From Jackrogersella multiformis (Eukaryota > Ascomycota > Sordariomycetes > Xylariales > Hypoxylaceae), in assembly GCA_902806575.1 (NCBI GenBank), contig CADCXD010000009.1, positions 1,674,001-1,738,000 of the forward strand: 64,000 nucleotides of DNA, given 5' to 3'. The translations under genes and the position numbers were made by a program. The notes below the pieces were generated by a model. The model was not told where the DNA came from and did not search any database. It saw only the letters and a list, made by a program, of their open reading frames with translations. This document shows, one piece after another, positions 1-12,767 of this stretch (its first letter is position 1; every line of letters starts with the position of its first letter).

Positions 1-2166
1 ATGCGGCGGCAATCTCGTTGCAACTGTCTTACTGTAGGGAGCATGGTGTAGGCAAGGTGGTCGAACTGCTCGTTCAATCACTCAATGCATCGCACGCCTC
101 AGCCATAGAGCAAGTTGACCTATTTACATCACGAAAGCCGCTTGCGTTGAGAACCTGCAGGCCTTGTCTGAAAATTGGCATCCGTGAGTGGAAATCAGTA
201 TTTAAAGACTACTTCGAAATACATGGCTGAATCCGTGGCTGACTCTTCGGTTCGAAGCAGAGAAAGGCAAAGCAAAAAGAACGAAGATTGCGAAAGACGC
301 TAGGAATGCCTCCGACATATTCGGGGTAAAAATATGACCTGTCGATTAAGGCCTCTAGCGTGATGCCGTTGAACCCATATCAAAACGCCACATCATTATT
401 GGGGTGGTTGGTCGCGTTTGCCTGTGGCTGCAGTATATATGGCTTGCTTATCAGGTGCTTGCTGGTATCCCGTCCTTTAGAAGTATCGTCCTCGAGTTAA
501 TCTCAAGATGTTTAGATATCACCCGTTTTACATATATGAGGAATAACTAAAAGCTGACAGGGGAAAAGCTACACAGGTAAATGGAGCGACATAGGCTCTT
601 ATTTCCTACTGGGGTAACTAAGGTGCCTAGTGAAATATACCTAGGTAAAGTGTCCATGACTGGCTTGATTTGAAAAGGGCCGTCAATGTACCGAATAACA
701 GAAATATGCATGGGTGGCGCTAGAAGTTGGTTACTGTTGGTTACAATTCGACCGTTGAAATCATGTCACCATTTCTAATGCAGCCACTGCCACTTGTCCC
801 TTTCGCAAGACGGCACATTGCGAAACTTTGAAGATCAAGATCGTATCGTATCAAATACACACCACCTAGTATATAGGTATGTCAACGTCGTAAGCAGAGC
901 CTTGGCACATCCAATTACCATCAAGCCTCCTATTCTCATGGTAGTCGCACAACAGGATGATAGGATCCTACCACTTCGCAAGTACGCATTAGAAGATAGT
1001 TTTAAGTACAGAGTGATAGAAGACGGATGGGAAGACTGAAATACGCCTTTCCTTCTGTAGATGGTGACGATTCGGTTCCCTCGGTTTACCTACATTGAGA
1101 TATATTTTTATCATCTCTTGTTCGGGCGAACTGTAACGGCACGAGACGGTAAAAACGTGTTTGCTACATTCCCTTTTATATTGTTAATTGCGAATCTTCA
1201 TCGCATTCGCCCGCATTCTTCATCAGCGACGGCTACTTGCTTGATATGACAGCGGCCGCTGCTGCAAGGCGCTCGATTTAGAGAGGAAGAAGGAACTGAT
1301 ACCTAAGGTACCTGTGAATGAGGCGGTGATGGCGTCGGCGATTCTGGGTCGGGATAGGCGAATTCGATTGATCTTGGGGCACCTACATAGGGCGAATCAC
1401 CTCCACCCGGGACTACCTAGGTAGGGACGCGGCCTTTGATTGCTTCTTAAAGACGTGAGGTACATAGATAAGTTAGCAAACACGGGGGTTCGCCGGGTTT
1501 CTCGCAAGATGCGATCGGAGCGATGTGGTAAGGTAAGAACTTAATCGGGGTGAGATGTGATATAATATGTACCTATTAGTGACCGAGATATACCTATCAA
1601 CCTATGAGACGGTACGCTTTATTTCTCACGAGTACGTTGTGCGTGTGTGCGGCGTGAAAGCAACAAGCGTTGGTTTGACTGGTTTCCGACGCCGTCGGGT
1701 GTTACCCCTGGCAAATATATGATAATATGTAACGGTTGTCGCATGTGATGAGAATACTCTCCGTGTATTTCTCTTCAGATAAATAAATATAGTGAGAGTA
1801 ACTTATTTTACCTATCTTATTGGTGTCTATTTTATTACTTACGTACCGGTAGGTATCTACTTTAGGGTACCTGTTAAGCAAAGTATATTACCTACCGGAT
1901 TAGCAACGCCACGGTGGAGAGCAATGTTAAAAAGGATGTTTCCTATTTCGGCTATGAAAAGTAGTTATTCTCCAATGATAACAGCTCCTGCGAGCAAGGG
2001 GGGCTAAAGAGTCTAAAATTAGTCAAGCTAGTATTGTTTGATACTGTGGACAATCTCCTCAACACACCCTATTTGAAAATCCGTCCCGATCAAATTCGTA
2101 TGAGCCTTCCATTATCTCACGTCGGTGTCCCATCTCAACCGCCACTCGGAAGGTCTGGTCTCCTTC
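1..2166. other. Intergenic, no supported gene
   Basis: No reading frame here has a recognisable domain or an intact gene structure; all frames are under about 85 codons and read like chance. The stretch holds scattered copies of the CCTAGG/TAGGTA motif (for example near 640 and 1411-1425). It is moderately AT-rich and shows no RIP-like collapse. The 3' end of the LaeA-like gene lies at its right edge. Confidence 0.6.
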
Positions 2167-3797
2167 TCACTGGATATCGGGTTTCTGGCCGTATACGCAG
2201 ACAAGCGGCATGTACAAGAGCAGCGAGTTGTCATGATATCCCTTCCTCACAGAAACCAGGAAAGTCTCCACCTGCTCTCTTCTCCAATTAAGTCCCCTGG
2301 TCATTGGCCCGAGTGCTATTGCTTGAATGCCATCGAGCAGGATGGTCTTCCAATAAAGCCCGACGCTCTTTAGAGTCTTGTTTCTTGGCCAAGTACCGAT
2401 GGGGATGTGGAATATTCGTTCGGTTACGTTCACGTATCCGCACTGCCGCATCATCGCCGCTATCCTGCCTTCATCCGAGAACCTGAAGTTGACCCCTAGA
2501 TTTTCAAGTCCTTCATCGACATACTTCCAGTACTGAGCAACCGGGTGGTCTCCCGTTAGACTATTGTTGCTGCTCATGGGGAAATGATGGATTTCTTGCA
2601 GCTCCATCCAGCCGCCGGGTTTTAAATGTCTGTAGCGCAGTGTCATTTAGTTTCAACTATCATTTTATTTTTCAAACCAGGCGCTACGTGGGGGGCGTAA
2701 GACTCACTCGTAGGATGTTCGGAGCAACTTGTTCCAGTCCTTGATAGCCATGATTGTGTGTCGGGAATGTATGTAGTCAAAATAATTCTTAGAGTGAAGC
2801 CAGGGGCTTTCTACGTCGTCGACCATGAATCGGACGTTGGGTGGTACCCATTGCGGTTGAATAGGACTCAAGTCTATTCCGAGAACGTTTGCGCCGGGAT
2901 AGGCATCGCCCACTATGCGAGTCAATAACCTGAGGATCAAAACAAGATCATGGGGTTGAGAGGTGGCTTACTCTCAATTACCCAAATTCCGGTCCCCGTT
3001 CCAAGGTCGAGTATCTCGTGTGGATTGTTTCCAATGGGCGCGAAGTGAAGTTGCTGACACAGTAGTTTAACCATAGCATGTTTCATATCCTCACGTTCCT
3101 GTTCAACGTCGTCATTAGGGAAGTTGTATCGGCCTTCTCTGAATTTGTGGTATCTTCTGCCATTCTCGAACGAAAAGTCCCAGATGCTCGACGACACCGA
3201 TGTAGACGCGGTCGATGCTGTATCCGATCCGTAACCATCATCATCGGCTGATAAATTATCTGCTACGATGGCCCTAGCTCCGACTTGTTGAGCTGCCTCG
3301 GCATTGTCTCCTAGATGCTGGAATCCGGGCATTACGTGAGTCGCAACACCATATATACCGTTTCCACCTTCTCCTGCCATAGACAATGCCTGTGGTGAAT
3401 GTATGGAGTAGACATCTGCACTGGTGTTCCTGTTCGTTAAGTGGTGGGCTGAAGGCTTTTCAGCATCGCGAGTTTGCGGAGGAGCCAGTTGGAAATTCCA
3501 ATTTAATTTCACTGGAATGCCATTGATCTTAGAAGAATAGTTCGTAGGTGGATATGGTCGTTCAACGGTTCGACTTAGGGATGTGCTGTCTGTGCTATTG
3601 AAATGCGCCACCCCTGTGACGCTATCAATTCGGAGTCGAGGTAGGGTGATCGGCAAGCTAGAGGAGGAGCCCTCTTGTTCTCTGGTTGGTATAATCGGCC
3701 GCGATGTGTAATGGGATATGTTCGAGGGAAGATGGGTGTAGACTTGTTGTAATTTCGGAGAAACCACAACGGTTGAGCCCCGACTAAAGTCTGCCAT
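2167..3797 (-). CDS. LaeA-like SAM-dependent methyltransferase
   Basis: Three exons on the minus strand: 3797-2972, 2912-2708 and 2629-2167, giving about 497 residues. Both introns (59 and 78 nt) have GT...AG ends and restore the frame exactly. The spliced core reads LDLGTGTGIW (residues 263-272), then WVIEMGDAYPGA and LGIDLSPIQP, and after the second intron HLKPGGWMELQE. These are motif I and the following blocks of the fungal LaeA/TAM methyltransferase family. The C-terminus ends in the family-typical VYGQKP. The first 250 residues are low-complexity and probably disordered. Members bind SAM; LaeA itself is a nuclear regulator of secondary metabolism, but most paralogues have no known substrate, so function is open. 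I chose the start at 3797 (MADFSRG); an in-frame ATG at 3806 is also possible. No secondary-metabolite cluster is visible beside it. Confidence 0.9.
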
Positions 3798-6667
3798 GGC
3801 TAACAAAGAAACGAATAGAGATCAAAGGATAGATGACGACTTGTCGTTATATGTCAAGAGTCAGGTGATGAGTTGTAATCTGAGACATTCAAGCAGCCAT
3901 GCGTATATGCATCTGGTCGCTGAAGTTGTCGGGCTGGCTCGCTCAACATTATAGAATGAGAATGGGGGAGACCCTAGGTTTTCCATTCAAATTGGCAGGA
4001 CTCGTCCTCCTTCTGTCTACGCCACGGTCCTTGTTCCACGGAGCGAGCACCAGATGGGATACAGCCTTTTTGATGTGGCTATCATAGAGACTGGTAGCAA
4101 TGAGCTCGGATGCCCGCATGAGCACCAGCGGTGGTAGAGAATCTTGGATGACTGAAATACCCGCGTAATGAGGATTGCAACACCGATACACGGCAGCTCG
4201 CCTGGAGGGGCCAATCCGCGAGCTGAATTACACGCAACCAGAAATAAACAAAGATGTTCGGATAAAGAATGACGTTAGAATGAGGACCAACAATATTGTA
4301 GACTACTGTTTGGGGATCTCCCGTAATAAATCGATCTCCTGACGAAGAGATTAACAATGAACAGTTTGGTATTAGAACACTGCTAAGAGCGTATTTAGGT
4401 ATCTATCCCGTTTTAATGATTACTTGTAGTACGGCAATACTCTGTATGGTACCTAATGCATTCTTTACTCCCCATTTACCTAGGTAGGTAGTCTTTATAT
4501 GATGTTGGTCAGGGGTCAGGGGTTCGGATAGACAACTCGACCACCCCCACCTTTTCTTCAAAGGCCGCACTGCAGCTTTTCAATCGAACCTTGTGCAGTT
4601 CGCCTCTATAGTGTTATACTAATTTCAAGTCTGTACAGGTGAGATGACCCCATTAGAAAAAGAGAATGAGGCGGAAAATAACAAGGTACCAACAAACATG
4701 GGCAAGGGCATCTTATGTGTTCGGCTACCTATATAGGATAAGAAATATATAATATATTCGAATATGAAGTGCGATGCATCTCTCTTAACTGCCCATTATG
4801 GGAACACTTTACGAAATTAGGTATGAACAGAAATACCCACACATACCTAAATAGGTGCCTACCCTAGGTACCTAAGGTAGGTAGGGAAAGCCCTGTGAGC
4901 CTCTGTACTAGGGCACCTGATTTTGATGGCGATTGGTCGGGATGACATGTCCTTCCCATTCGGTCTATGAGAATAAAGGTACTTCGGTAAGGAGTAAATA
5001 AGATGTCCCGATTATTGTAGTTTGCTGCGGGCTGAGACGAACCGGAGAAGAAACCGGCAAACACGTAAAGGCCGGATGAAAAGCCCATCGTTGCTATGTT
5101 AATTTTGCGCCAGGGACTGACTTGCTTGCAGTTAGGGCCTACCATAAAGATGGGTAACTGCATGGATTTTCTCCGATATGACAACACTCCAAACGTTTCC
5201 CTTTTGGATGATGATTGGAAGATGTTTATCCAATAGGCAAACTAGTTTCCAGCTGCCTTCAACCTAACTGAACAAGGTAACGCTGTACGCTGCTAGGCGC
5301 TTCAAGTACCAGGCAGAAAATACAAGTGCCAGCTGTATATGCTACCCAAGCAGTGTCTCACGTGCAGAATACAAACTCTTAAATTCCGTTATAGCATAGC
5401 CTGCCTGCCTTGCCTGCCTTTACCAAGTTAGAGGATCACGTATGAAGTTTACGTAACAACACGCATGCTTGACGGGACAGGGGGGTTTCTAATTAGATAA
5501 CGGGGATTAGCTGTTTTTGACTTCAACCACAAGTGGTATATTGGTTCGCCAAGGGAGCGGGAAAGACAGTCGGAAAGACGCAAGGCTGAGAACAATTCTG
5601 ATCAGGGTTTAGATTGAAGATTGAAAATATTGATTCTGTCATGGTCGTTGGATAAGACCTACAAGACTCTAAGAACTAAGATGAAATACCTAAGTACCTA
5701 CCTAGGTAGGTAATATATAATCGATCCATTTAAAATGGAATTCTTTCTAAGTAATATGTCAAGGCATGCTTTTCCTTGCTACCTTACTATACACTTAGGC
5801 ATATTATTAATTAAAGTGCTTAAACATACTTACCTGTTTACTTGTATCATGTCATAACCATAATTGCCAGCACTGTATGCATATAAAACTGTAACCGGAT
5901 AACGTAAATGCTTAAGTAAACACTTGGATGCTATCATTATAACAATTTGACGGCAACCTATCTGATATGCACGATTTATCTATTATATGTTAGAATCAAA
6001 GCTTACTTAAAGTGAAGAAGCTCCTGTACGTGTACATTGCCGCCAAATATTTCCTTGCGCGACTTTCCCACACAAAGTACCCAAGCCCGAGGAACTGGCT
6101 CACCATGAAACAAATCCCGAGTGTTAAAACCAAGCTTTAAGAACACGTCGGTATGCTGTACGGTATCATGACATTTCTACCCGACGGTCATGGAACCCAT
6201 TAGCAAATGGTTACAATGTCTCTCCCGAGAAGGATGAGCACCTAATCTTAGCTTTGCCACAAGTACTACTATCGTACTCCACTGGGGACTTATCAGAAAA
6301 ATACCATACGCATAAATATAAAGCGATCGAGCTTGGTACATTATTGTTCTGACGTCTCGTAAAGACCGCTCTAAACGCAGTATACATTATACTTACATAT
6401 ATTTGCTAGATTACTTACATATCCATACCTAGGTAAATTTCTAAATATGCACCAATATGGAATAGGGGTTAAGGGTTCAGGGTTTAAATATGAGAATAGC
6501 TACCCTATAAAAACCCCTGGATGCGGGGAACGCATAACCCCGCTTAACTATGAGCAGCAGCAGCTATTTACTTACCCCTAAATATAATATGCTAATCCGC
6601 AAACGTTGACGATAATTCTTCACTCGCAAAGGGGCAGATTTGAAAAAAATTAGGCCTGAGTGGACCG
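3798..6667. other. Intergenic, AT-leaning, motif-rich
   Basis: About 2.9 kb without a supportable gene. Reading frames of 60-107 codons exist (for example minus strand 5187-4864) but show no domain, codon bias or neighbouring exon. The palindromic TACCTAGGTA motif recurs near 4480, 4850-4885, 5700 and 6428. The last few hundred bases hold the upstream region of the GC-rich gene; no clear promoter element can be named. Confidence 0.55.
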
Positions 6668-8119
6668 ATGGCACATAGCAGACCATTTACGTACTGCGAG
6701 GGCGCGCCGTCCTGGAACCCGACGGCCTATGTCGCGGACGCGGCGCTGCACGAGCGCGTCGAAGCCCTCCTCGCCGACGACGACGACCTAGCCTCCGCCA
6801 TCGCGGCAGCTTTCGGGCTACCACCCCCGACCCGCGACCCTTACATCTACCACGCCATCGTCAGCGTCACGCTACCCGAGGTGCAGCACGCCGTGTCGCT
6901 CGGCCGCCAGAACGGGCTGCACGCCTGGTACTTTGAGCCCTCATCCACGTCCACAACCGCAACCACAACCACAACCACACCTACATCTTCATCCTCCACC
7001 CCCTCCGAAGACGACAAGCCCACCCCTCCGCAAAAGCAAACCCTCACCCTCGCCACGCTCCCGCCGCCCCCGCGCTCTGACACCGAAGCCTACCTCGCGA
7101 TCTTCGACCCCTCGACCTCGACGCCGTCCGCGCTCAAGACCTTCCTCTCCAACGCGAAGAAGGGCAGCCTGCGCCTCTCCGTCGCGCGCTACCTACTCTC
7201 GAAGCGGTACCTGCACCCGGCTCTCTCCTCGTCCCTCGCGGTTCCCAAGCCCAAGCGCGCGAAGCCCTCCTCCTCCTCCTCCTCCTCCTCCAAACCCGCC
7301 GCCGCCGCCGTTCCGGCGAACCCGTACCTCGCGTTCCTGCGCTGGAGCGCGCGCAACCTAGAATGGGCGGGGCCGTGCGGGGCCTCGGCGCTCGCGGGGG
7401 CGCGCTCGCACTACGTGCTGCCGATCCTGATGCACCACTTCGGGTGCGCGTGCCCGTCGCACGAGGCGCTGGCGATCCTGCGCGTGCTGGCCGGCGGCCG
7501 CGGGGTGCTGGACGTGGGGTCCGGCGGCGGGTACTGGACGTACATGCTGCGGGCGTACGGGGTGCGCTGCGACGCCGTGGACAGCGCCCAGAGCGCGTGG
7601 CGCGTCACCTGGGTCCCCGACACCGTCGTCGCCGAGGGCGCGGCCTTCCTGCGCAGGCGGCGGCGGCAACCCCAAAGCCAAAGCCAAAACCAATCCTCAG
7701 CCAAAGCCAAGAATAAAACTCCCGACCCCGACGAGCCCGTCCTCCTTCTCGTCTACCCCATAGTCGGGGGCTCCGTGGCCGGCGGATCCGAAGGCGGGTT
7801 TACTCGAGGCATGCTCGACGCGTACGGCGGGGACACGCTCGCCGTGGTGGGGACGCAGAACCGCAATGGGTACACCGGGTTCCGGGGCGAGAGCATGGAC
7901 GAGTATATGGAGCGCGAGCGGCGCGGCGACGGCTGGGTCAAGGTTGTGCAGGTCGCGCTGCCGAGCTTCCCCGGCAAGGACGAGGCCTTGTTCGTCTTTC
8001 AGAGGGGCCCGAGGGCTCCTGCTGCTACGGATGAGGCTGGTACAGAGGGAGATGGGAATCAAAATAAGGATAATGCTGTAAGTAGTATTACTAGTAATAA
8101 TAATCCAGAAGCTGTGTAG
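6668..8119 (+). CDS. Putative SAM-dependent methyltransferase-fold protein
   Basis: A single-exon frame of 483 residues. A Rossmann-type SAM-binding loop is visible at about residues 279-295 (GGRGVLDVGSGGGYW), followed by an acidic strand end (CDAVDS, residues 301-306). Downstream PVLLLVYPIVG and TLAVVGTQNRNGYTGF fit later strands of such a fold. The central insert is low-complexity (Thr/Ser 93-112, Ser/Lys/Ala near 195-217), and another Gln/Ser-rich insert interrupts the domain near 330-345. It resembles conserved fungal proteins of unknown substrate; I cannot assign a reaction. Base composition is striking: the gene is far richer in G and C than its flanks, with nearly exclusive G/C third positions until the last 30 codons, where the sequence drops back to AT-rich. 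The start at 6668 is the first ATG of the open frame. Confidence 0.75.
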   Translation: MAHSRPFTYCEGAPSWNPTAYVADAALHERVEALLADDDDLASAIAAAFGLPPPTRDPYIYHAIVSVTLPEVQHAVSLGRQNGLHAWYFEPSSTSTTATTTTTTPTSSSSTPSEDDKPTPPQKQTLTLATLPPPPRSDTEAYLAIFDPSTSTPSALKTFLSNAKKGSLRLSVARYLLSKRYLHPALSSSLAVPKPKRAKPSSSSSSSSKPAAAAVPANPYLAFLRWSARNLEWAGPCGASALAGARSHYVLPILMHHFGCACPSHEALAILRVLAGGRGVLDVGSGGGYWTYMLRAYGVRCDAVDSAQSAWRVTWVPDTVVAEGAAFLRRRRRQPQSQSQNQSSAKAKNKTPDPDEPVLLLVYPIVGGSVAGGSEGGFTRGMLDAYGGDTLAVVGTQNRNGYTGFRGESMDEYMERERRGDGWVKVVQVALPSFPGKDEALFVFQRGPRAPAATDEAGTEGDGNQNKDNAVSSITSNNNPEAV

Positions 8120-8736
8120 ATTACACGATAATTTAATAAACTCTGCATGGTAAGTACATGTTCTTCCCTTATTATAATCTACTCGAGGACGAAGAAGGTT
8201 TATTGCAGATGAGAAAGGGGAGAGGAATTCCACTCCCAGGAAATTTATCACAAAATAGCTTTGCCTACGAATCACGATGACCAACTATTAGAAACAAATC
8301 AGGGTTGTATTAGAAAAAAATCAAGCATCCAGTGATGCCCTCCGAGTCTGGCCATATCCTTGCAGTAACTAATTACACTGATCTCAGGGAATGGAAACAT
8401 TAACAACTCGAAGAAAAAAACTATCAACCCTCGACAAGATAACCAGCCCGTCACGCAACTATGATGGGCTATCGGCAGAAATAAAGGAAAAGAATTCTTG
8501 ATCTCTAGCTAAGTGGAGGACGAGACGGCACATGTGCCTTCTCGAACCCCTAACTATCAGCTGAGAGTCATACATGAATTCCATTGACGTAGTATAAACA
8601 AATCCCTCGAAACTAAAATATTGCGCATCTTCTGGCAAGATGGCAACATCAGACTTACGCGGCACCTCCGAATTCGTTCTCGATTCACGTGAAAGCGTAA
8701 TGGTCCAATACATTACGCAAGATGCTCTCACATCCA
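8120..8736. other. Convergent 3' intergenic region
   Basis: This 0.6 kb lies between the stop codons of two convergent genes and presumably holds both 3' untranslated regions. A 94-codon minus-strand frame (8743-8459) has no support and probably lies in the 3' untranslated region of the neighbouring gene. Confidence 0.55.
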
Positions 8737-11058
8737 CTACCACTTAGTAGCTCCTTCACCTCTGACATATGCTGCAGACAGGTGACGAAGGTGAGGTGGG
8801 ACGTATTCACGCTCTGGTTCGCTGTCCTCCTCGGTCTCTTGGTGTGAGACGTGTGGAGTGGGATGTGATGTTATCACATCCGCTGGAACATCTGGCTCTT
8901 TCTCCTCAGCTGGCTTCTCCTCAGCCGGTTTCTCTTCGGCTGGCTTCTCCTCAGCTGTATTCTCGGTGTTCGAAGCTAGCTGTACTTCTCTTCTGCGCTC
9001 CTCGTCTCGCAGAGCAGCCAGGATACGGCGTGCTCTCGCGATTTGATCTCGAATATTGGGAAGTTCATGCTCTGGTGCATTTATCAGTTCCTCTAATAGC
9101 TCATCTTTGCTCTGGAGGAATGCTTGGATTGCTTCCTTAATGTCGATTTGGGCCAGCATAGCCTTGGCCTCAGGAGGGAAATCGGCGAAGGGATCAGCCG
9201 ATTCCGCCTGGTTGTTCTGAGTGGAAGGGCCAGCAGCAGTTGACGTATCTGTGGCTCCTGTATGTATGGCTGGTGCTGGAGCCGCCATTGCCCTCGCAGT
9301 GGCCAAAGTTTCGTCCCAACGACGGACGGGCACATGAAGGGACTTTAGCCAAGACACGCACTCTTGCTCAACCGTGGGATCTTTGATAAGCAGAATGGTC
9401 TGTTGGACCTTGATTTCTTCAAAAACTAGGCACTCATATGTTAGTAACAGGAACTTGCTTGGACCATTGGCATCGGCACACTTACAGTGAAAAATACGCG
9501 TTATCATCGCTCTCAGGTTCCCACCACTTTCAACGTGGTGATGGATGGCCACGGAAAGATAGGTGATCGGGGCATCGAAGGCAGACTGGATCACGCTAAG
9601 ATGGTTGTGGTTGACTCCAGGAGGCACAAAAACATCTGGGATCGATTTGGTGATCCGATTATGCTGCGCGACAAGACTGCGGAAGTTCATCTGTCCCATC
9701 TCATCCCAGTCTCTGCACCGCTGTTCGGATGGTCTTGGAAGATTGAGATGGCTTACAGTCATGTCTGCGAGGACGGCCAACGTAGCTCGATGTTCTAGGA
9801 CGTTGAAGGCCTCATGACAATAATCCATGTCGGGCTCCTGGTGGTTGATGAGCGCTGTGAATTTTGCTTTGGCGTTCTTACCAGTCGGCAACTTCCAATG
9901 GCCAGGCCAAGCCTCGAACGAATCCTTGACAAGGTGCTTGAGGTGGCTAAACTGAGATGACCAGTTGCCGCCAAAGGCATCTCCAAGGAAGTCAAACTTC
10001 TTCTCATCATTTACAACCCCGCCTCCTACTACTTCAAGCTCATTCCACATTCGGCGGTATTCGTTTAGAGGCCTGTGTTGGCGTGGGCCAACCAATGTCT
10101 CCCAATCATCCGTATCGACGTCAAAATCGAAGGAATGATCGCCATGTCCGACATACAATCGAGCAACGAGTGCTTTGTGAATCTTAACCTTTGCAACATC
10201 GCGTATCTGTCTCTGCTTACTTGAGAGCAACATCGAACCCGGTATTACGTCACCCGTTTCATTCTCATCAATGCGAACATAGTCAATGAAAGGGGACATC
10301 GACCCTAGGAGCTGCTCAACATGTTCCCTCGCAAAAACACCACCAAATTGCTTCGCAAGGAATTCTGTGCTGTCAACGCGCATCTCTCCAGTCGGTGATC
10401 TGCAGAAAGATGGATTGATCTGCCAACCAGTAGAGAACAAGGCCGGGGTAATGACCATAGTGTCGGTGCCATCAGCAATCGCGCGGCGTATCACATCACT
10501 CTTGAGGTGGTGTGCGGCATCGGTCTCGCCGAAGAAGACGTCCTGCTCGACTGAGGTAGGACCAGAAATGATAATGACGAGAGGATAGCCACTATCTCTA
10601 GCCATCTTAGACTTCTCTGAAAGGATCGTGGTGAACTCCGTCATGAGCTTATGATACGAAGGGTGAACCTTAATATAGTCATCTCCGATGCGGATGATTC
10701 CATCGCCGTCCAAATACCTGGTGTTCAAGATACCACCAGAGACAATACGACGCTCCCTACCATGGAGATAGCGCTGGGGATTGGCCTCGACGATAGTAGC
10801 AACATCGCACTGAGCCAGCCAAGTCTGTGCCTCTGGGTTCGTCACCCCACGGAGAAGTGACTTAAAGGCCAAGAAGTCGGTGATGTGCCAACCTAGGTCA
10901 TCAGTACCTGCTCGGTCGTGGGGCACAGTACAGAGACCAATGACGCCAGCGCTTTGTGGAATGTCAGGAAGATTGCGCGTGACAAAGGAGGCGTTGCGCA
11001 CAACGTCCCTGGCAGTTGGGTCGACCGCCGGGCGGTCGCACCCAGATGGGGTAGACAT
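8737..11058 (-). CDS. Large fungal protein of unknown function
   Basis: An open frame of 773 codons, but 9485-9426 is a textbook 60-nt intron lying in frame: GTAAGTG donor, TACTAAC branch site and CCTAG acceptor. Splicing gives about 753 residues and joins RIFH to FFEEIKVQ. The N-terminal third alternates strand-like blocks such as GYPLVIIISGP, then DVFFG, then TDTMVITPALFSTGW. I read this tentatively as a degenerate caspase/legumain-like fold (strand-GHG ... strand-CxSGGW in active relatives) that has lost both catalytic residues; this rests on memory of the family and is not proven. The C-terminal part (from about residue 620) is charged and low-complexity with four or five tandem copies of AEEKP encoded by a 15-nt repeat. 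No signal peptide or membrane segment is seen. Start at 11058 (MSTPSGCD) is the first ATG. Confidence 0.75.
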   Translation of the reverse strand: MSTPSGCDRPAVDPTARDVVRNASFVTRNLPDIPQSAGVIGLCTVPHDRAGTDDLGWHITDFLAFKSLLRGVTNPEAQTWLAQCDVATIVEANPQRYLHGRERRIVSGGILNTRYLDGDGIIRIGDDYIKVHPSYHKLMTEFTTILSEKSKMARDSGYPLVIIISGPTSVEQDVFFGETDAAHHLKSDVIRRAIADGTDTMVITPALFSTGWQINPSFCRSPTGEMRVDSTEFLAKQFGGVFAREHVEQLLGSMSPFIDYVRIDENETGDVIPGSMLLSSKQRQIRDVAKVKIHKALVARLYVGHGDHSFDFDVDTDDWETLVGPRQHRPLNEYRRMWNELEVVGGGVVNDEKKFDFLGDAFGGNWSSQFSHLKHLVKDSFEAWPGHWKLPTGKNAKAKFTALINHQEPDMDYCHEAFNVLEHRATLAVLADMTVSHLNLPRPSEQRCRDWDEMGQMNFRSLVAQHNRITKSIPDVFVPPGVNHNHLSVIQSAFDAPITYLSVAIHHHVESGGNLRAMITRIFHCKCADANGPSKFLLLTYECLVFEEIKVQQTILLIKDPTVEQECVSWLKSLHVPVRRWDETLATARAMAAPAPAIHTGATDTSTAAGPSTQNNQAESADPFADFPPEAKAMLAQIDIKEAIQAFLQSKDELLEELINAPEHELPNIRDQIARARRILAALRDEERRREVQLASNTENTAEEKPAEEKPAEEKPAEEKEPDVPADVITSHPTPHVSHQETEEDSEPEREYVPPHLRHLSAAYVRGEGATKW
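8890..8960 (-). repeat. 15-nt coding minisatellite (AEEKP)
   Basis: Tandem imperfect 15-nt units inside the 773-codon gene encode repeats of Ala-Glu-Glu-Lys-Pro. The plus strand shows recurring CTTCTCCTCAGC(T/C)GG units. Such a tract is likely variable in length between strains. Confidence 0.75.
9426..9485 (-). other. In-frame 60-nt intron
   Basis: Donor GTAAGTG at 9485, TACTAAC branch site and acceptor CCTAG ending at 9426. Its length is divisible by three and it has no stop codon, so it is easily read through as coding. The residues it would encode (start CKCADANG) break an otherwise hydrophobic/charged helix pattern. Confidence 0.8.
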
Positions 11059-12767
11059 TGTAATATGTGTATATCACAATGAGAAATTCAGCGATGCTCT
11101 ATTTGAAAGGCTTAAGGTTAGTAGATGATAGTTTGAGTGGGTAAAAGAGGTATGAAATTGGGTACGATCGATAAAGCATACGATGGAGAGGAATAGCAAC
11201 CTATTATTGAAGAGATCTTGAGAGGTAGTGTAAGAGAGACATAAGAGGATGGCTTAAAGTAGTAGTTGTAGGGTATGGATAATGAGACTATCTTGTATGG
11301 CACCTCGACGGCCGTGTAGAGATGGAATAGAATACCTTCCGGTGTTTTCTAATGTTGTATAGGATTTAGAAAGGGGGAGGGGGACAGGGGATATTGCGAG
11401 AGGATGAGAGAGGAGATGGGGAATATTGGTGTAAGAATGGAATAATCTTATACCCAGTCGGATCGTGAACATGACGCGATGATAAAGGGCATAATTCCAA
11501 ACTAGAATAAACAAGAGGGTTTAAAAACTTACTAGATCTAATATTCCGAGAGTGTAGATGGCTAGCTAGCTACCTAAGTAGTCCAAGCTAATCAAGAGAG
11601 AGCAGATTAGAAGATGGTGATGTGTATTCGGCTGGAAAGTGTATGGTTAAGTGTAAGTGTTGGTGTTGTTGATGATGATTATTTTGGTGTTGAAAAGATT
11701 GTTTTGATGTGATGGATGGAAGGTGCGGAAGTATTTGAAAGTTAAGGGCTACTTCCTAGGTATTTTATATCCATTGATTTAGAAAGAACTAATCCTAGAT
11801 TTAGGGTATTACCTGCCTAAGGTAGGCACCTACTTGATTCCTCGGGCTGATAGTCGAATAAGGCTCGTGGGTCATGCTGTCGGTATCGTGATGATTGTAT
11901 CGGCGAGCAGCCGACGAAGCGGTTCACGATAGTCGGGGCACCTAGGTCGGGTACGGAATACAAATATTTCACCTACTGTAGCAAGCACCTATTCATCTAA
12001 TTAGGCTAGAGACACTACCCACCTAGGTATATGGAGACATCTACAGGAGTTAAGTCCAGGTAAACATGCTTCAGGGACAAGTCCGAGAGTAAGATCACTC
12101 ACCAAAAGGGGTACACAATGGAATAGTTCTCCCTCGTGTTATATTTACTTTCTTTCTCTATTTACTTTTTTATATTGAATAGGTAGGTACCTTAGGTACC
12201 TACATAGGTGCCTGGTAAGTAAACCATCCTCGATATGATTGCCTTGTCCCGCTAAAGGTGGCCTTATTCCCCTAATAGTGGTAGAACGTAGCTTAGTCTT
12301 AACAATTACAAGCTTTATTTCATTCATATACGATGGTGAATACAAACCTGCCAGTAATGCTATCACATCCATAGGTGAATACTTGAAGAGCTTTTGCTAC
12401 TATCTACAGCATTAGGTCGTGATCGATTCTCTTCCAGCTCACGTGTTTATAATTGGTACTTTATGATATTATAGCATATCCTAACCCACCTGGGCAGTCA
12501 AGTTCGTAAAGCTAACTGTGACAGGTAAGCTCTAAGGTAATAATCATGTATTGCTTGACAAAGTTGAGTAAGTTCGATTTATCAATCAATTCGTATGATT
12601 ATTTTAATGGGGTATCTCTTGTTGTGCTGGGGGTTTCATCAAAGTTATATTCGTTAAAAAATTCTTGAGCTACCTCATGCCTCATACTAATATCGCATGC
12701 CGTAAATAAGAACGACTACCTTCTTGTTAATCGGAATGCTAACTCTATATGGAGAACAGGCGAGGTC
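11059..12767. other. Divergent-side intergenic region
   Basis: About 1.7 kb between the start of the 773-codon gene and the stop of the 2EXR gene. It has purine/pyrimidine-skewed tracts (11100-11720), palindromic motif copies near 11940, 12020 and 12180-12210, and no coding signal. The proximal part presumably holds the promoter of the gene to its left. Confidence 0.55.
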